Below, one piece after another: positions 32,756-42,880 of a stretch of DNA of 59,002 nucleotides; position 1 is the stretch's first letter, and each line of letters begins with the position of its first letter. The DNA comes from Candidatus Accumulibacter meliphilus (GTDB taxonomy: Bacteria; Pseudomonadota; Gammaproteobacteria; Burkholderiales; Rhodocyclaceae). The notes below the pieces were generated by a model. It saw nothing but the letters and a program-made list of their open reading frames with translations. It made no database searches and was not told where the DNA came from. The stretch lies in the NCBI GenBank assembly GCA_003332265.1, contig QPGA01000011.1, forward strand, positions 1 through 59,002, written 5' to 3'. A program made the position numbers and the translations under genes.

Positions 32756-34138
32756 GTGATCAAGGTCTTCAATCATTGGTTTTATCGGGCGACCATTGCC
32801 CGGGTGGCGATCGATCTGATGTTCCCGGTGATCTGCGTCATCCTGGTTGCCATTTGGGTTGGTCGTGGCGGCGAGATCGCCCTTGAGAAGGTCGCTTTCT
32901 ATGCGCTGATTTTTGCGCTGATGAGCATTGCCTTCAACGCCTGGCTGGGTATCTATCAGCGGGTTCATAGCCGTACTCGGGCGGAGACGCGGGCGCGTGC
33001 AGTGCTGTCCTTGTACCTGGCGATTCCATTGGCCTATGTGGTGTTTTCCCTGCTGTCGGTGGCCGAGGTGGATCGCGGCTTCATGCTCTTGTCTGGTCTG
33101 GCGGCACTTTTCGCGACCCTGCTGCACCGCGTCCATTCGGCGCACAGCCGCACCGGCATGCTGCTCAGCCACCGGGTGCTCGTTTTTGGCGCTGGCGACG
33201 AGGCGGAAAATGTCGGCCGCGTGTTGCGCAAGTCGGATCCGGCTATCGAAATCGTTGGTTTCTATCCCAGTCCGACCGACCTCGACATCGTCGTTCCGGC
33301 GCAGGTTCTGCTGTCGCGTGACATGTCGCTGTCGGATACTGCTCATGCGCTGAAGGTGGACGAGATCATTGTTGCCGTGCGCGAGCGTCGTGGTGGGGCG
33401 CTTCCCCTGCGCGAACTCCTTGACTGCAAGCTTTCCGGCGTCAAGGTTCTCGACTTGGCGAGCTACTTCGAACGTGCTCTCGGGCAGATCAGGATCGATT
33501 CGCTGCGCGTCAGCTGGCTGATCTTCGGCGACGGGTTTCGGCAGAGCTGGCGGCGTAGCAGCGTCAAGCGCCTGTTCGACATCATCGCTGCGGCGGTCCT
33601 TTTGCTGCTCGCCGCACCGGTGATGTTGCTGACCATGTTGCTGATCGTTCTCGAAGATGGGTTTTCAGTCTTTTACCGGCAGGAGCGGGTAGGTCTCGAC
33701 GGCCGCTTGTTCAATGTCATCAAGTTTCGCAGTATGCGCAAGGACGCGGAAAGCGATGGCCAACCCCGCTGGGCGACCGCCAACGATGATCGCGTGACCC
33801 GTGTCGGCAGGTTGATCCGCAAGGTCCGCATTGACGAGCTGCCGCAACTGTACAGTGTGCTGACCGGCGACATGAGCCTGGTCGGCCCACGCCCCGAGCG
33901 CCCGTATTTTGTCGATCAACTGACGCGCGATGTCCCCTTCTACGCCGTACGCCACAGTGTCAAGCCCGGGATCACCGGTTGGGCGCAGGTCAGTTATCAC
34001 TACGGTTCGACGGTCGACGATTCAATTCAGAAGCTGCAGTACGATTTGTTCTACGTCAAGAATCACAGCCTGTTCCTCGATATCTTGATTCTCTTTCAGA
34101 CGGTCGGCGTGGTGTTGACCGGCAAGGGTGCTCAGTGA
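32756..34138 (+). CDS. PEP-CTERM/XrtA-system sugar transferase (polyprenyl glycosylphosphotransferase)
   Basis: A 460-residue initiating transferase that should load the first sugar-1-phosphate onto undecaprenyl phosphate. N-terminal helices (residues about 10-120) and a nucleotide-binding-like middle (VLVFGAGDEAENVGRVLRKS) lead to a C-terminal bacterial sugar transferase domain: KRLFDIIAAAVLLLLAAPVM, YRQERVGLDGRLFNVIKFRS and DELPQLYSVLTGDMSLVGPR, which hold the catalytic Asp-Glu and the lipid-phosphate binding arginines. Family resemblance is to the TIGR03013 group found in exosortase-linked clusters. The start GTG at 32756 has AAGGGGG upstream. Confidence 0.9.
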   Translation: MIKVFNHWFYRATIARVAIDLMFPVICVILVAIWVGRGGEIALEKVAFYALIFALMSIAFNAWLGIYQRVHSRTRAETRARAVLSLYLAIPLAYVVFSLLSVAEVDRGFMLLSGLAALFATLLHRVHSAHSRTGMLLSHRVLVFGAGDEAENVGRVLRKSDPAIEIVGFYPSPTDLDIVVPAQVLLSRDMSLSDTAHALKVDEIIVAVRERRGGALPLRELLDCKLSGVKVLDLASYFERALGQIRIDSLRVSWLIFGDGFRQSWRRSSVKRLFDIIAAAVLLLLAAPVMLLTMLLIVLEDGFSVFYRQERVGLDGRLFNVIKFRSMRKDAESDGQPRWATANDDRVTRVGRLIRKVRIDELPQLYSVLTGDMSLVGPRPERPYFVDQLTRDVPFYAVRHSVKPGITGWAQVSYHYGSTVDDSIQKLQYDLFYVKNHSLFLDILILFQTVGVVLTGKGAQ

Positions 34139-34199
34139 GTTTTCTGGCGATGAGCATGGCAGAGTGCGGATGGATGCGAATTGGGGAGCTTTGTCGATC

Positions 34200-36314
34200 A
34201 TGATGGACAATGAAATGGCAATGATTTCTACCTGGAGCTACGGGCTGACCGGACTGCTGGCCGCCTTTCTGGCGCTCTATCTGGCGTCTGGCTGGAAGGT
34301 CGGAGGTCGTAGTCGCGCGATGTTCCTGGCGGTCAGTCTGTGTGCACTGTGGGGACTGCTGGGGATGGCTTTTGCGCTGACCCAAAACGTGCTGTTCCTG
34401 GCTGGCAGTATGCTCGCCGATTCCTTGCGCTTCGGCGGCTGGTATCTGTTCCTGATCCTGCTGATGAGACCGGAGTCGGCTGACGGTGTGCCGGCGAGTG
34501 TGCGCTTCGGCTGGTTGAGGGGCATCGCCTTGCTGCTCGTTGTCGTTGGTTTCGGCGCGCAGTTACTGGTAGTTACGGGAATTGACCTGGCGCTACCGGC
34601 GCAGCGCCTTTCCTTGTTTTCATCGCTGGCGATGAGCGTCTTCGGTCTGGTGTTGCTGGAGCACTTGTTCCGCAACGTCTCGCCCGATTTTCGCTGGAGT
34701 ATCAAACCGCTATGTCTGGGGCTCGGCGGTACCTTCCTGTTTGATCTTTACCTTTTCTCCGATGCGCTGTTGTTCAACCGGATCGACTCCGACGCCTTCA
34801 GCATTCGTGGTTTCGCGCATGCTGTAAGCTTGCCGCTGGTCGCTTTGTCGGCGATCCGCAGCCACGACTGGAAGCGTCGCCTGGTGATGTCGCAGCGCGC
34901 CGCCCTGCAGTCCGCAACCTTGGTTATTGTCGGTATCTATCTGTTGTTTATGGCTTCCGCCGGCTACTATGTGCGTTTGTTCGGCGGCGAATGGGGGCGG
35001 GCTCTGCAGTTGGCGCTGCTCTTTGCGGCCATGCTGGTTCTCGTTGCCTTGACCTTTTCGGGTTCCATGCGGGCGAGTTTGCGGGTCCAGGTCGGCAAGC
35101 ACTTCTTTAGCTACCGCTATGACTACCGCGAGGAATGGTTGCGCTTCACGCAGACGCTTTCCTCGCAAGATGGCTTCTCGGGGATGGGACGGCATGCCGT
35201 GCGCGGTCTGGCCGACATGGTCGAGAGTCCCGGCGGTGCGCTGTGGTTGAAGGAGCCGTCGGGCCGCTTTTTTGCTCAAGCCGCGTGCTGGAACATGCCG
35301 GTGTCGGCGGCTACCGAGGATGATGGCAGTCCCTTGTGCCGCTTTTTGCTCGACAGTGGTTGGGTGATCAACCTCGAGGAATATCGCTCTCTGCCGCGGC
35401 GTTATGATGGTCTCGTCCTGCCGCCGTGGCTGGTCGAAGTGCCAAACGCATGGCTGGTGGTGCCCCTGACCACCGGCAACGAGCTGATCGCCTTTGTCGT
35501 GCTGGCCACCGCGCGGGCCCGGATCGACGTCAACTGGGAGGTGAACGACCTGCTGAAAACCGCTGCTCGGCAGGCGGGTGCCTTTCTTGGCCAGATGCAG
35601 GCGAGCGAGGCGCTGCTCGAAGTGCGCAAATTCGACTCCTTCAACCGCATGTCGGCTTTCGTCGTCCATGACCTGAAGAACATCATCGCGCAGTTGTCGT
35701 TGATGATCAAGAATGCTGAACGCCACCGCGACAACCCCGAGTTCCAGAAAGACATGCTGATGACCGTCGAAAACTCGGTCGAGCGAATGCGCCAGTTGAT
35801 GTTGCAACTGCGCGAGGGCGCAACCCCGCTTGACGGTCCGCGCGGCATCGATCTGGCTGACGTGGTGCGCCGCATCCAGACTGCCAAGACCAGCCTGGGA
35901 CGTGAGGTGGAATTGAGCATCGAGGAGAAACTGGTAGCTCGCGGCCACGAAGACCGCATCGAGCGCGTCATTGGCCATCTTGTGCAGAACGCGCTGGAGG
36001 CCACAGAACAGGGTGGGCGGGTGTGGATCCGCTTGGCTCGGCAGGGGAGCAATGCCCTGGTCGAGGTCGGCGATAGCGGCCACGGAATGAGTCCGGAGTT
36101 CGTTCGCGAGCGCTTGTTCAAGCCTTTTCAGACCACCAAGCCAACCGGAATGGGGATTGGTGCTTACGAGAGTTTCCAGTACGTGCATGAATTGGGTGGC
36201 AAGCTGTCGGTCGATAGTGCTGTCGATATCGGTACGCAGGTGGCCTTGTTGTTGCCATTGTTTGATGCGGGCTCGACAAAGAACTCCGCTGATTTGCCCG
36301 AGGAGTCGGAATGA
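34200..36314 (+). CDS. prsK: PEP-CTERM system histidine kinase PrsK
   Basis: A 704-residue membrane sensor kinase. About ten N-terminal helices (residues 5-300) form a sensory membrane domain, followed by a GAF-like region (about 325-470) and the kinase core: FNRMSAFVVHDLKNIIAQLS with the phospho-His, NALEATEQGGRVWI (N box), and GDSGHGMSPEFVRERLFKPF, then TTKPTGMGIG. This arrangement matches PrsK, partner of PrsR. The ATG at 34200 follows GGGGAG; in-frame ATGs at 34203, 34215 and 34221 are alternatives. The stop overlaps the prsR start by four bases, a strong sign of a cognate pair. Confidence 0.92.
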   Translation: MMDNEMAMISTWSYGLTGLLAAFLALYLASGWKVGGRSRAMFLAVSLCALWGLLGMAFALTQNVLFLAGSMLADSLRFGGWYLFLILLMRPESADGVPASVRFGWLRGIALLLVVVGFGAQLLVVTGIDLALPAQRLSLFSSLAMSVFGLVLLEHLFRNVSPDFRWSIKPLCLGLGGTFLFDLYLFSDALLFNRIDSDAFSIRGFAHAVSLPLVALSAIRSHDWKRRLVMSQRAALQSATLVIVGIYLLFMASAGYYVRLFGGEWGRALQLALLFAAMLVLVALTFSGSMRASLRVQVGKHFFSYRYDYREEWLRFTQTLSSQDGFSGMGRHAVRGLADMVESPGGALWLKEPSGRFFAQAACWNMPVSAATEDDGSPLCRFLLDSGWVINLEEYRSLPRRYDGLVLPPWLVEVPNAWLVVPLTTGNELIAFVVLATARARIDVNWEVNDLLKTAARQAGAFLGQMQASEALLEVRKFDSFNRMSAFVVHDLKNIIAQLSLMIKNAERHRDNPEFQKDMLMTVENSVERMRQLMLQLREGATPLDGPRGIDLADVVRRIQTAKTSLGREVELSIEEKLVARGHEDRIERVIGHLVQNALEATEQGGRVWIRLARQGSNALVEVGDSGHGMSPEFVRERLFKPFQTTKPTGMGIGAYESFQYVHELGGKLSVDSAVDIGTQVALLLPLFDAGSTKNSADLPEESE

Positions 36315-37669
36315 GTTCCGAAAAGCTACCTAATCTGCTCATCGTCGAAGACGATCGAGCGCTACAGAAACAGATGCGCTGGGCTTTCGACCAGTACGAG
36401 ACCCTGACCGCTGACGACCGCGAGAATGCGCTGGCACAGATTCGCCGTTACCAGCCACCGGTGGTGACCATGGACCTCGGCTTGCCGCCGGACGCCGATT
36501 CCGTCTCCGAGGGATTCAAACTGCTCGAAGAAATCCTGACCCTGGCGCCGGACACCAAGATTATCGTTCTGACCGGTCAGAATGATCGCAGCAATGCTCT
36601 GCGGGCGATCGCCCTCGGTGCGTACGACTTCTTCGCCAAGCCTTTCGAGATCGAGATGCTCGGCTTGACGATAGATCGCGCTTACCGCCTGCATGAACTA
36701 CAACGGGAAAACAAACGACTGCAATCGATGCAGCAGCCCGATGTGCTGTCCGGCCTGCTCACTCGCGACCCGGCGCTGCTGCGTGTTTGCCGCACCATTG
36801 AACGGGTGTCGGTCAGCGATGCGACGGTCTTGCTACTCGGCGAAAGCGGCACCGGCAAGGAGATCCTGGCGCGTGCGGTACATGAGTCGTCGGCGCGGCG
36901 TGGTGAGCGCTTCGTGGCCATCAATTGCGCGGCGATTCCGGAGAACTTGCTGGAAAGCGAGCTCTTTGGTTATGAGAAGGGTGCTTTTACCGGCGCGGCG
37001 CGAATGACGCCGGGCAAGATCGAGACTGCCAACAACGGCACCCTGATGCTCGACGAGATTGGCGACCTGCCGCATTCGCTGCAGGCCAAGCTGCTGCGCT
37101 TTCTGCAGGAGCGTGTGGTCGAGAGGATCGGTGGGCGCCAGGAGATTCCGGTCAATGTGCGCATTGTCTGTGCGACGCACCAGAATCTCAAGTCCCTGAT
37201 CAGCGGAGGGGGGTTCCGTGAGGATTTGTACTATCGCCTTGCTGAAATTGTGGTAAACATTCCTCCACTGCGCGATCGTTCCGGTGACCCCGCCCTACTG
37301 GCACATGCCTTTGTCAGGCGCTTTGCCGAGGAGCAGAATCGCGGCGCGATGACCATGCGCGAAGATGCTGTGCGGGCAATCGAAGCACACCTCTGGCCGG
37401 GCAACGTGCGCGAGCTCGAAAATTGCATCAAGCGCGCGGTGATCATGGCCGAAGGCAATCAACTCACCGCCGACGATATCGGCTTGTCCGGCGTAGAGTC
37501 GCCGGACGCGGTGCTGCTGGACCTGCGTCAGGCACGCGACGACGCCGAACGACGGGTCATCATCGCGGCCATGGCGCGGGCCGACGGCAACGTCGTCAAA
37601 GCCGCGGAACTGCTCGGCGTCAGCCGCCCGACACTGTACGACTTGATGCATCGATTTGGACTCAAGTAG
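36311..37669 (+). CDS. prsR: PEP-CTERM-box response regulator PrsR (sigma-54 activator)
   Basis: A 452-residue NtrC-type regulator. Receiver domain at residues 1-~125 (LLIVEDD; phospho-acceptor Asp in [10 protein letters not shown]; Lys in FAKPFE). AAA+ domain at ~145-380 with Walker A GESGTGKE, the sigma-54 contact loop GAFTGA and Walker [10 protein letters not shown]-terminal Fis-type helix-turn-helix [20 protein letters not shown]. It should switch on sigma-54 promoters of PEP-CTERM protein and polysaccharide genes upon phosphorylation by PrsK. No target promoter with a clear -24/-12 element was found in this window. Confidence 0.95.
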   Translation: MSSEKLPNLLIVEDDRALQKQMRWAFDQYETLTADDRENALAQIRRYQPPVVTMDLGLPPDADSVSEGFKLLEEILTLAPDTKIIVLTGQNDRSNALRAIALGAYDFFAKPFEIEMLGLTIDRAYRLHELQRENKRLQSMQQPDVLSGLLTRDPALLRVCRTIERVSVSDATVLLLGESGTGKEILARAVHESSARRGERFVAINCAAIPENLLESELFGYEKGAFTGAARMTPGKIETANNGTLMLDEIGDLPHSLQAKLLRFLQERVVERIGGRQEIPVNVRIVCATHQNLKSLISGGGFREDLYYRLAEIVVNIPPLRDRSGDPALLAHAFVRRFAEEQNRGAMTMREDAVRAIEAHLWPGNVRELENCIKRAVIMAEGNQLTADDIGLSGVESPDAVLLDLRQARDDAERRVIIAAMARADGNVVKAAELLGVSRPTLYDLMHRFGLK

Positions 37670-37706
37670 CCTTGTTGTCAATTTTAACCACTCCGTGGGG
37701 ATACCT

Positions 37707-40496
37707 ATGAATACCCGTCACTCATCAATGCAGCGGCTGCGCAAAGTGGCCGTCTCCGGTTTGCTGGCCGCACTGCTCCTGGTCGGCTGTGGAGGCGAGA
37801 AGCCAGAAGCCATGCTCGCATCGGCCAAGCAGTACCTGGCCAAGAACGAACCCAAGGCGGCCACCATCCAGCTGAAGAACGCTTTGCAGCAAAAACCGGA
37901 TCTGGCGGAAGCGCGTTTTCTGCTGGGCAAGGCGCTGCTTGAGGCCGGTGATGCGACCGGCGCCGAGATTGAGCTGCGCAAGGCGCAGGGCTACAAATAC
38001 CCTGCCGACGAGGTGACGCCGCTGCTCGCGCGCAGCATGCTGGCGCTGGGGCAGGCGGACAAAGTGACTGGCGAAATGGCCAGCGCCGAACTGTCTACGG
38101 CGCAGGCCAAGGCCGACCTGCAGACTTCGCTGGCGATGGCTTACTTGATGCAGAACAAGCCGGAGCAGGCCGACGCCGCTTATGCGGCGGCCGTGGCGGC
38201 GCAACCGGGCTACCCACCGGCATTGCTTGGCCAGGCCAGGCTGAAAGCAACCCACGGCGACCTGCCGGCGGCGATGGTACTGCTTGATGCCGCCATTGCG
38301 ACATCGCCGGCACTCTACGAGGCCTGGCAGCTGAAGGGAGATCTCTTGTCGAACCAGGGTGATGCGGCCGCTGCGATGCTGGCGTATCGGAAGACAATGG
38401 AATTGCGCCCGAGCTACCTGCCGGCGCATGCGGCGGTCATCCGGCAACTCCTGGCGGACGGAAAAATCGACGAGGCTACCCAACAATTGGCGGTGATGAA
38501 GGGCGTCGCTCCGGGTCAGCCGCAGACGATCTATCTGGAGGCCTTGCTGGCCTACCAGACGAAAGACTTTCCGGCGGCCAGGGAATTCATTCTGGAGCTG
38601 TTGAAGCGGACGCCGGACAACCCCCTTGGCTTGCAGTTGGGCGGGCTTATCGAATACGAGCTGAAGGCTTTTCCGCAGGCTGAGAACTACCTGCTCAAGG
38701 CACTCCCGAACACGTCTGAGCTCGGTATTGCACGGCGCGTCCTGATTGCCAGCTACCTGCGTAGCTCGCAGCCTGGCAAAGCGCTGAGTGTGCTCACGCC
38801 GGTGCTCGACAAGATCGAAAAGGATTCGAACATGCTGGCGCTGGCCGGCCAGGTCTACATTCAGAACGGCGATATCGAGAAAGGGGGCGAGTACTTCGCG
38901 AAGGCTGCCGCCCTGGACCCGCAGAACGCTGGCAAGCGAACCTCTCTGGCGATGGTCAATCTGGCGAAAGGTGAAAGCGAGGTGGCTTTACGCGACCTCG
39001 AGAAGGTTGCCGCCGCCGACCCCGGCAACCGCGCCGATCTGGCGCTGATTGCCGCGCACCTGCAGCGTCGTGAATTCGACGCGGCGCTGCAGGCTGTCGT
39101 CAGCCTGGAAAAGAAGCAGGCCGATGACCCGCTGGTGCATAATCTGCGCGGCACGGCCTTACTCGGCAAGCGCGATCTCGCTGGCGCGCGGGCGAGTTTC
39201 GAGCAAGCACTGGCTCTGAGCCCGACCTATTATCCGGCGGCGGCCAATCTGGCCAATCTGGATATCGCCGCGAACAAGCCTGCCGACGCCAGGCAGCGTT
39301 TCGAGACCCTGCTGGCCAAAGATCCGAAGAACATGCAGGCTCTCCTGGCGCTCGCGCAGCTACGCGCCAAGGAAGGCGGTACAACCGAGGAAGTGGCTGT
39401 TCTGATCAACCGGGCGGTGACCGCCAACCCGAGCGAGCCCACTCCGCGGCTGGCCCTGATCGGCCTGTATCTTGGCAAGAAAGACACCAAGAGCGCGCTT
39501 TCCGCGGCCCAGGAAGCGGTCGCAGCCATTCCAAACGAGGCCGCGATTCTGGACGCTGCCGGGCGCGCCCAGCAGGCAGCCGGAGAGTATAACCAGGCGC
39601 TTGCCACCTACGCCAAGCTGGCTACGCTCAAGCCCGATCTCCCCTTGCCCTATCTACGCATGGCCGAGGTCCAAGTTGCGGCAAAGGACAAGGAAGCGGC
39701 TTTGCAGAGCCTGCAAAAGGCGTTGAAGGTCACGCCCGATTCGCTCGATGCACAGCGCGGAATCATCATGCTCGAACTTGATGCCGGTCGCGTGACGGAA
39801 GCGGTCGCTGTCGCACGTGCAGTCCAGAAGCAGCGTCCAAAGGAGGCGGTCGGCTACATTTTTGAGGGCGATCTCCATGCCGCCAAGCGTTCCTGGGCCG
39901 ATGCTGCAACGGCCTACCGTGCCGGGCTCAAACAGATCCCTGCGGCGACCGAGATAGCCATCAAACTGTACGCGACCTTGTCCGTGAGTGGCAATGTTGC
40001 CGAAGCCGACCGCTTTGCTCAGACCTGGCTGAAGGATCACCCCACGGATGCCCGCTTCAGCCTTTATCTGGCCGAGAGTGCGACCGCTCGCAAGGACTAT
40101 GCCGCAGCGGCCAAGCTCTATCGACCCTTGCTTGAGGCGCAGCCGGATAACGCCGCGCTACTCAATAACGTCGCCTGGGTGGCAGGTCAGTTGAAGGATC
40201 CGAAAGCCATCGAATATGCCGAGAAAGCCAACAAGTTGGCACCAAACCAGCCCGCCGTGATGGATACTCTCGGTGTCTTGCTGGTAGACCTGGGTGACCA
40301 GGCACGTGGGCTGGTGCTGCTCAAGGAGGCCGTGGCGCTGGCCCCGCAGCAGGCAATGATTCGTCTCAACTATGCCAAGGCGCTGATCAAGGCCGGACAG
40401 AAAAACGAAGCCCGGAGCGAACTTGACGAGCTTGCCAAGTTGGGCGACAAATTCGCGGCGCAGGCCGAAGTCACGGCGTTGCTCAAGGGGCTCTGA
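37707..40496 (+). CDS. prsT: PEP-CTERM/XrtA-system TPR-repeat lipoprotein PrsT
   Basis: A 929-residue protein built almost wholly of tetratricopeptide repeats. The N-terminus (LLAALLLVGCGG) is a lipoprotein signal with the lipobox Cys at about residue 27. Repeats such as PKAATIQLKNALQQKPDLAE and GDIEKGGEYFAKAAALDPQN recur through the whole length. PrsT accompanies prsK and prsR in exosortase loci and is thought to act as a periplasmic scaffold in polysaccharide or PEP-CTERM protein export. The ATG at 37707 follows GGGGATACCT. The gene begins 37 bases after prsR. Confidence 0.93.
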   Translation: MNTRHSSMQRLRKVAVSGLLAALLLVGCGGEKPEAMLASAKQYLAKNEPKAATIQLKNALQQKPDLAEARFLLGKALLEAGDATGAEIELRKAQGYKYPADEVTPLLARSMLALGQADKVTGEMASAELSTAQAKADLQTSLAMAYLMQNKPEQADAAYAAAVAAQPGYPPALLGQARLKATHGDLPAAMVLLDAAIATSPALYEAWQLKGDLLSNQGDAAAAMLAYRKTMELRPSYLPAHAAVIRQLLADGKIDEATQQLAVMKGVAPGQPQTIYLEALLAYQTKDFPAAREFILELLKRTPDNPLGLQLGGLIEYELKAFPQAENYLLKALPNTSELGIARRVLIASYLRSSQPGKALSVLTPVLDKIEKDSNMLALAGQVYIQNGDIEKGGEYFAKAAALDPQNAGKRTSLAMVNLAKGESEVALRDLEKVAAADPGNRADLALIAAHLQRREFDAALQAVVSLEKKQADDPLVHNLRGTALLGKRDLAGARASFEQALALSPTYYPAAANLANLDIAANKPADARQRFETLLAKDPKNMQALLALAQLRAKEGGTTEEVAVLINRAVTANPSEPTPRLALIGLYLGKKDTKSALSAAQEAVAAIPNEAAILDAAGRAQQAAGEYNQALATYAKLATLKPDLPLPYLRMAEVQVAAKDKEAALQSLQKALKVTPDSLDAQRGIIMLELDAGRVTEAVAVARAVQKQRPKEAVGYIFEGDLHAAKRSWADAATAYRAGLKQIPAATEIAIKLYATLSVSGNVAEADRFAQTWLKDHPTDARFSLYLAESATARKDYAAAAKLYRPLLEAQPDNAALLNNVAWVAGQLKDPKAIEYAEKANKLAPNQPAVMDTLGVLLVDLGDQARGLVLLKEAVALAPQQAMIRLNYAKALIKAGQKNEARSELDELAKLGDKFAAQAEVTALLKGL

Positions 40497-40541
40497 GCAC
40501 AAACGTTTGCCAATGAATAATAGCGAGAGGACAAAAAGTAA

Positions 40542-41822
40542 ATGACTACTGTTGCTGTGGTTGGTTTGGGTTATGTGGGTCTGCCGCTGGCCGTCGAGTT
40601 CGGCAAGAAGAGGCGAACCATCGGTTTCGACCTCTCAGCCAGCAAAATTGCCCATTATCGGCAGCACTTTGACCCGACCGGCGAGGTCACCAGCGCCGAT
40701 CTCAAGGCTGCCACGCACCTCGAGGTGGGAACCGATGCGGCGGCATTGGCGGACGCTGATTTCGTGATTGTCGCCGTGCCGACGCCGGTGGACGATGCCC
40801 ATCGGCCTGATTTCGGGCCCTTGATCGGCTCTTCCGAAGCGGTCGGCAGGAACCTGAAGCGCGGTGCGACGGTCGTCTTCGAGTCGACCGTCTACCCCGG
40901 CGCGACCGAGGAAGTCTGCATTCCGATCATCGAGAAGTTCTCCGGAATGAAGTGGAAAGAAGACTTCTTCGTCGGTTATTCGCCCGAGCGGATCAACCCC
41001 GGCGACAAGGAGCGGACGCTCACGAAAATCGTCAAGGTCGTTTCCGGAGACACTCCGGAGACCCTTGAACGGGTCGCCGCGGTCTACTCGGAAATAATCA
41101 CGGCGGGTGTCTTTCCGGCCTCCAGCATCAAGGTGGCCGAGGCTGCCAAGGTCATCGAGAATACCCAGCGCGATCTCAATATTGCCCTGATGAACGAGCT
41201 GGCGATCATCTTCGATCGCGTCGGCATTGATACCCTCGAAGTGCTCGAAGCTGCCGGCAGCAAGTGGAACTTCCTGCCTTTCCGTCCCGGTCTGGTCGGC
41301 GGCCACTGTATCGGTGTCGATCCCTATTACCTGACGCACAAGGCCGAGATGCTCGGTTATCACCCACAAGTGATCAACGCCGGGCGGCGCATCAACGACG
41401 GCATGGGCAAGTTCATCGCCGAGCAGACGATCAAGCACATGATTCGCAACGGCCTGCCGATCAAGGGCGCGCCGATCATCGTCCTGGGCCTGACCTTCAA
41501 GGAGGACTGCCCGGATCTGCGCAACTCGCACGTCATTGACGTGATTCGGGAGCTCGAGTCGTACGGGGCGCAGGTGCTGGTGCACGAACCGGTCGCCGAT
41601 GCCGATGAAGCTCGCCACGAGTACGGTGTCGAGTTGACGCCCTGGGAGCAGTTGCCCACCGCAGCGGCAATCGTCGCCGCCGTCGCGCACCGCGAGTTCA
41701 AGCAGCGGCCACTGGCCGAGATTGCCGGCAAGCTGCAGAAAGGTGGTGTCCTGGCAGATGTCAAAAGCATGTTCAGTGCGGCAGAACTGGTTGCCCAAGG
41801 GGTCACCGTGTGGCGTCTGTGA
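40542..41822 (+). CDS. tviB: UDP-N-acetyl-hexosamine 6-dehydrogenase (Vi polysaccharide TviB/WbpA type)
   Basis: A 426-residue nucleotide-sugar dehydrogenase, oxidising UDP-GlcNAc (or GalNAc) at C6 to the uronic acid in two NAD-dependent steps. Rossmann motif [18 protein letters not shown] at the N-terminus; catalytic Cys in [20 protein letters not shown]; substrate-binding Lys in [15 protein letters not shown] region neighbours; C-terminal UDP-binding domain from [16 protein letters not shown]. Closest in appearance to the TviB/VipA group. It overlaps the next gene (TGATG), a 4-epimerase, giving the TviB-TviC pair that yields UDP-GalNAcA-type donors for the polysaccharide. Confidence 0.92.
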   Translation: MTTVAVVGLGYVGLPLAVEFGKKRRTIGFDLSASKIAHYRQHFDPTGEVTSADLKAATHLEVGTDAAALADADFVIVAVPTPVDDAHRPDFGPLIGSSEAVGRNLKRGATVVFESTVYPGATEEVCIPIIEKFSGMKWKEDFFVGYSPERINPGDKERTLTKIVKVVSGDTPETLERVAAVYSEIITAGVFPASSIKVAEAAKVIENTQRDLNIALMNELAIIFDRVGIDTLEVLEAAGSKWNFLPFRPGLVGGHCIGVDPYYLTHKAEMLGYHPQVINAGRRINDGMGKFIAEQTIKHMIRNGLPIKGAPIIVLGLTFKEDCPDLRNSHVIDVIRELESYGAQVLVHEPVADADEARHEYGVELTPWEQLPTAAAIVAAVAHREFKQRPLAEIAGKLQKGGVLADVKSMFSAAELVAQGVTVWRL

Positions 41823-42880
41823 TGTTCGCTTCACAGACCACCCTGGCAGCACTTGAGCAGCGCCTGCTGGCCCAGCCGGCGCGCTGGCTGGTGACCGGTA
41901 GCGCTGGTTTTATTGGCTCGCACCTGGTCGAGGCACTGCTTCGGCTCGGGCAGACGGTCGTCGGTCTCGATAACTTTGCGACCGGGCATCGTCGCAACGT
42001 CGATGAAGTGCGGTCGCTGCTCACTCCCGAGCAGTGGCAAGGTCATCGTTTCATCGAAGCCGACATCTGTGATCCTGACGCCTGCCGCGAGGCCTGTAGC
42101 AGCGTCGACTATGTTCTTCATCAGGCGGCGCTGGGTTCGGTGCCGCGCTCGCTGGCCAATCCGCAGGCCACCAACGCCGCCAACATCGATGGTTTTCTCA
42201 ACATGCTGGTTGCCGCTCGCGACGCGGGTGTCAAGCGCTTTGTCTATGCCGCCTCGAGTTCGACCTATGGTGATCATCAGGCGCTGCCGAAAGTCGAAGA
42301 CACGATCGGGCGGCCGCTGTCGCCGTATGCGGTCACCAAGTTGGTCAATGAACTCTACGCGGAGGTCTTCGGGCGCTGCTACGATTTCCCGTCAGTCGGT
42401 CTGCGCTATTTCAACGTCTTCGGTGCGCGCCAGGATCCGGAGGGTGCCTACGCTGCGGTCATTCCCCGCTGGGCGCGTGCCCTGCTGCTTGGTGAACCGG
42501 TGACGATCAACGGCGATGGCGAGACCAGCCGTGATTTCTGTTTCGTGGACAACGCCGTGCAGGCCAATCTGCTGGCGGCGACGAGCGACGATCCGGCGGC
42601 GCTCAATCAGGTCTATAACGTCGCCGTCGATGATCGTACGACGCTGAATCGGCTCTTCGAAATCCTCCGCGAGGCGCTTGCCGACATTCGCCCTGACGTA
42701 CGCCAGGTGCAAGCCGTGTACACGGATTTTAGAGCCGGCGACGTGCGTCATTCTCAGGCCGATATCGGCAAAGCCAGGCGTTTGCTCGGCTATTCGCCGA
42801 GCCACTCGCTGCTGGCGGGGGTGAAAGTGGCGATGCCGTGGTATGTGTCACGTTTCGCACGGCCGGGAGGCGGCACGTGA
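41822..42880 (+). CDS. tviC: UDP-hexosamine 4-epimerase, SDR family (TviC/WbpP type)
   Basis: A 352-residue extended short-chain dehydrogenase/reductase. N-terminal [15 protein letters not shown] binds [12 protein letters not shown] and [15 protein letters not shown] supply the catalytic Ser/Thr and the Tyr-x-x-x-Lys; [20 protein letters not shown] is typical of UDP-GlcNAc 4-epimerases. The ATG at 41822 is chosen since [12 protein letters not shown] then falls at the family-normal distance from the N-terminus; a GTG at 41810 is possible. Coupled to the upstream dehydrogenase by TGATG and to the downstream transglycosylase in the same way. Confidence 0.92.
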   Translation: MFASQTTLAALEQRLLAQPARWLVTGSAGFIGSHLVEALLRLGQTVVGLDNFATGHRRNVDEVRSLLTPEQWQGHRFIEADICDPDACREACSSVDYVLHQAALGSVPRSLANPQATNAANIDGFLNMLVAARDAGVKRFVYAASSSTYGDHQALPKVEDTIGRPLSPYAVTKLVNELYAEVFGRCYDFPSVGLRYFNVFGARQDPEGAYAAVIPRWARALLLGEPVTINGDGETSRDFCFVDNAVQANLLAATSDDPAALNQVYNVAVDDRTTLNRLFEILREALADIRPDVRQVQAVYTDFRAGDVRHSQADIGKARRLLGYSPSHSLLAGVKVAMPWYVSRFARPGGGT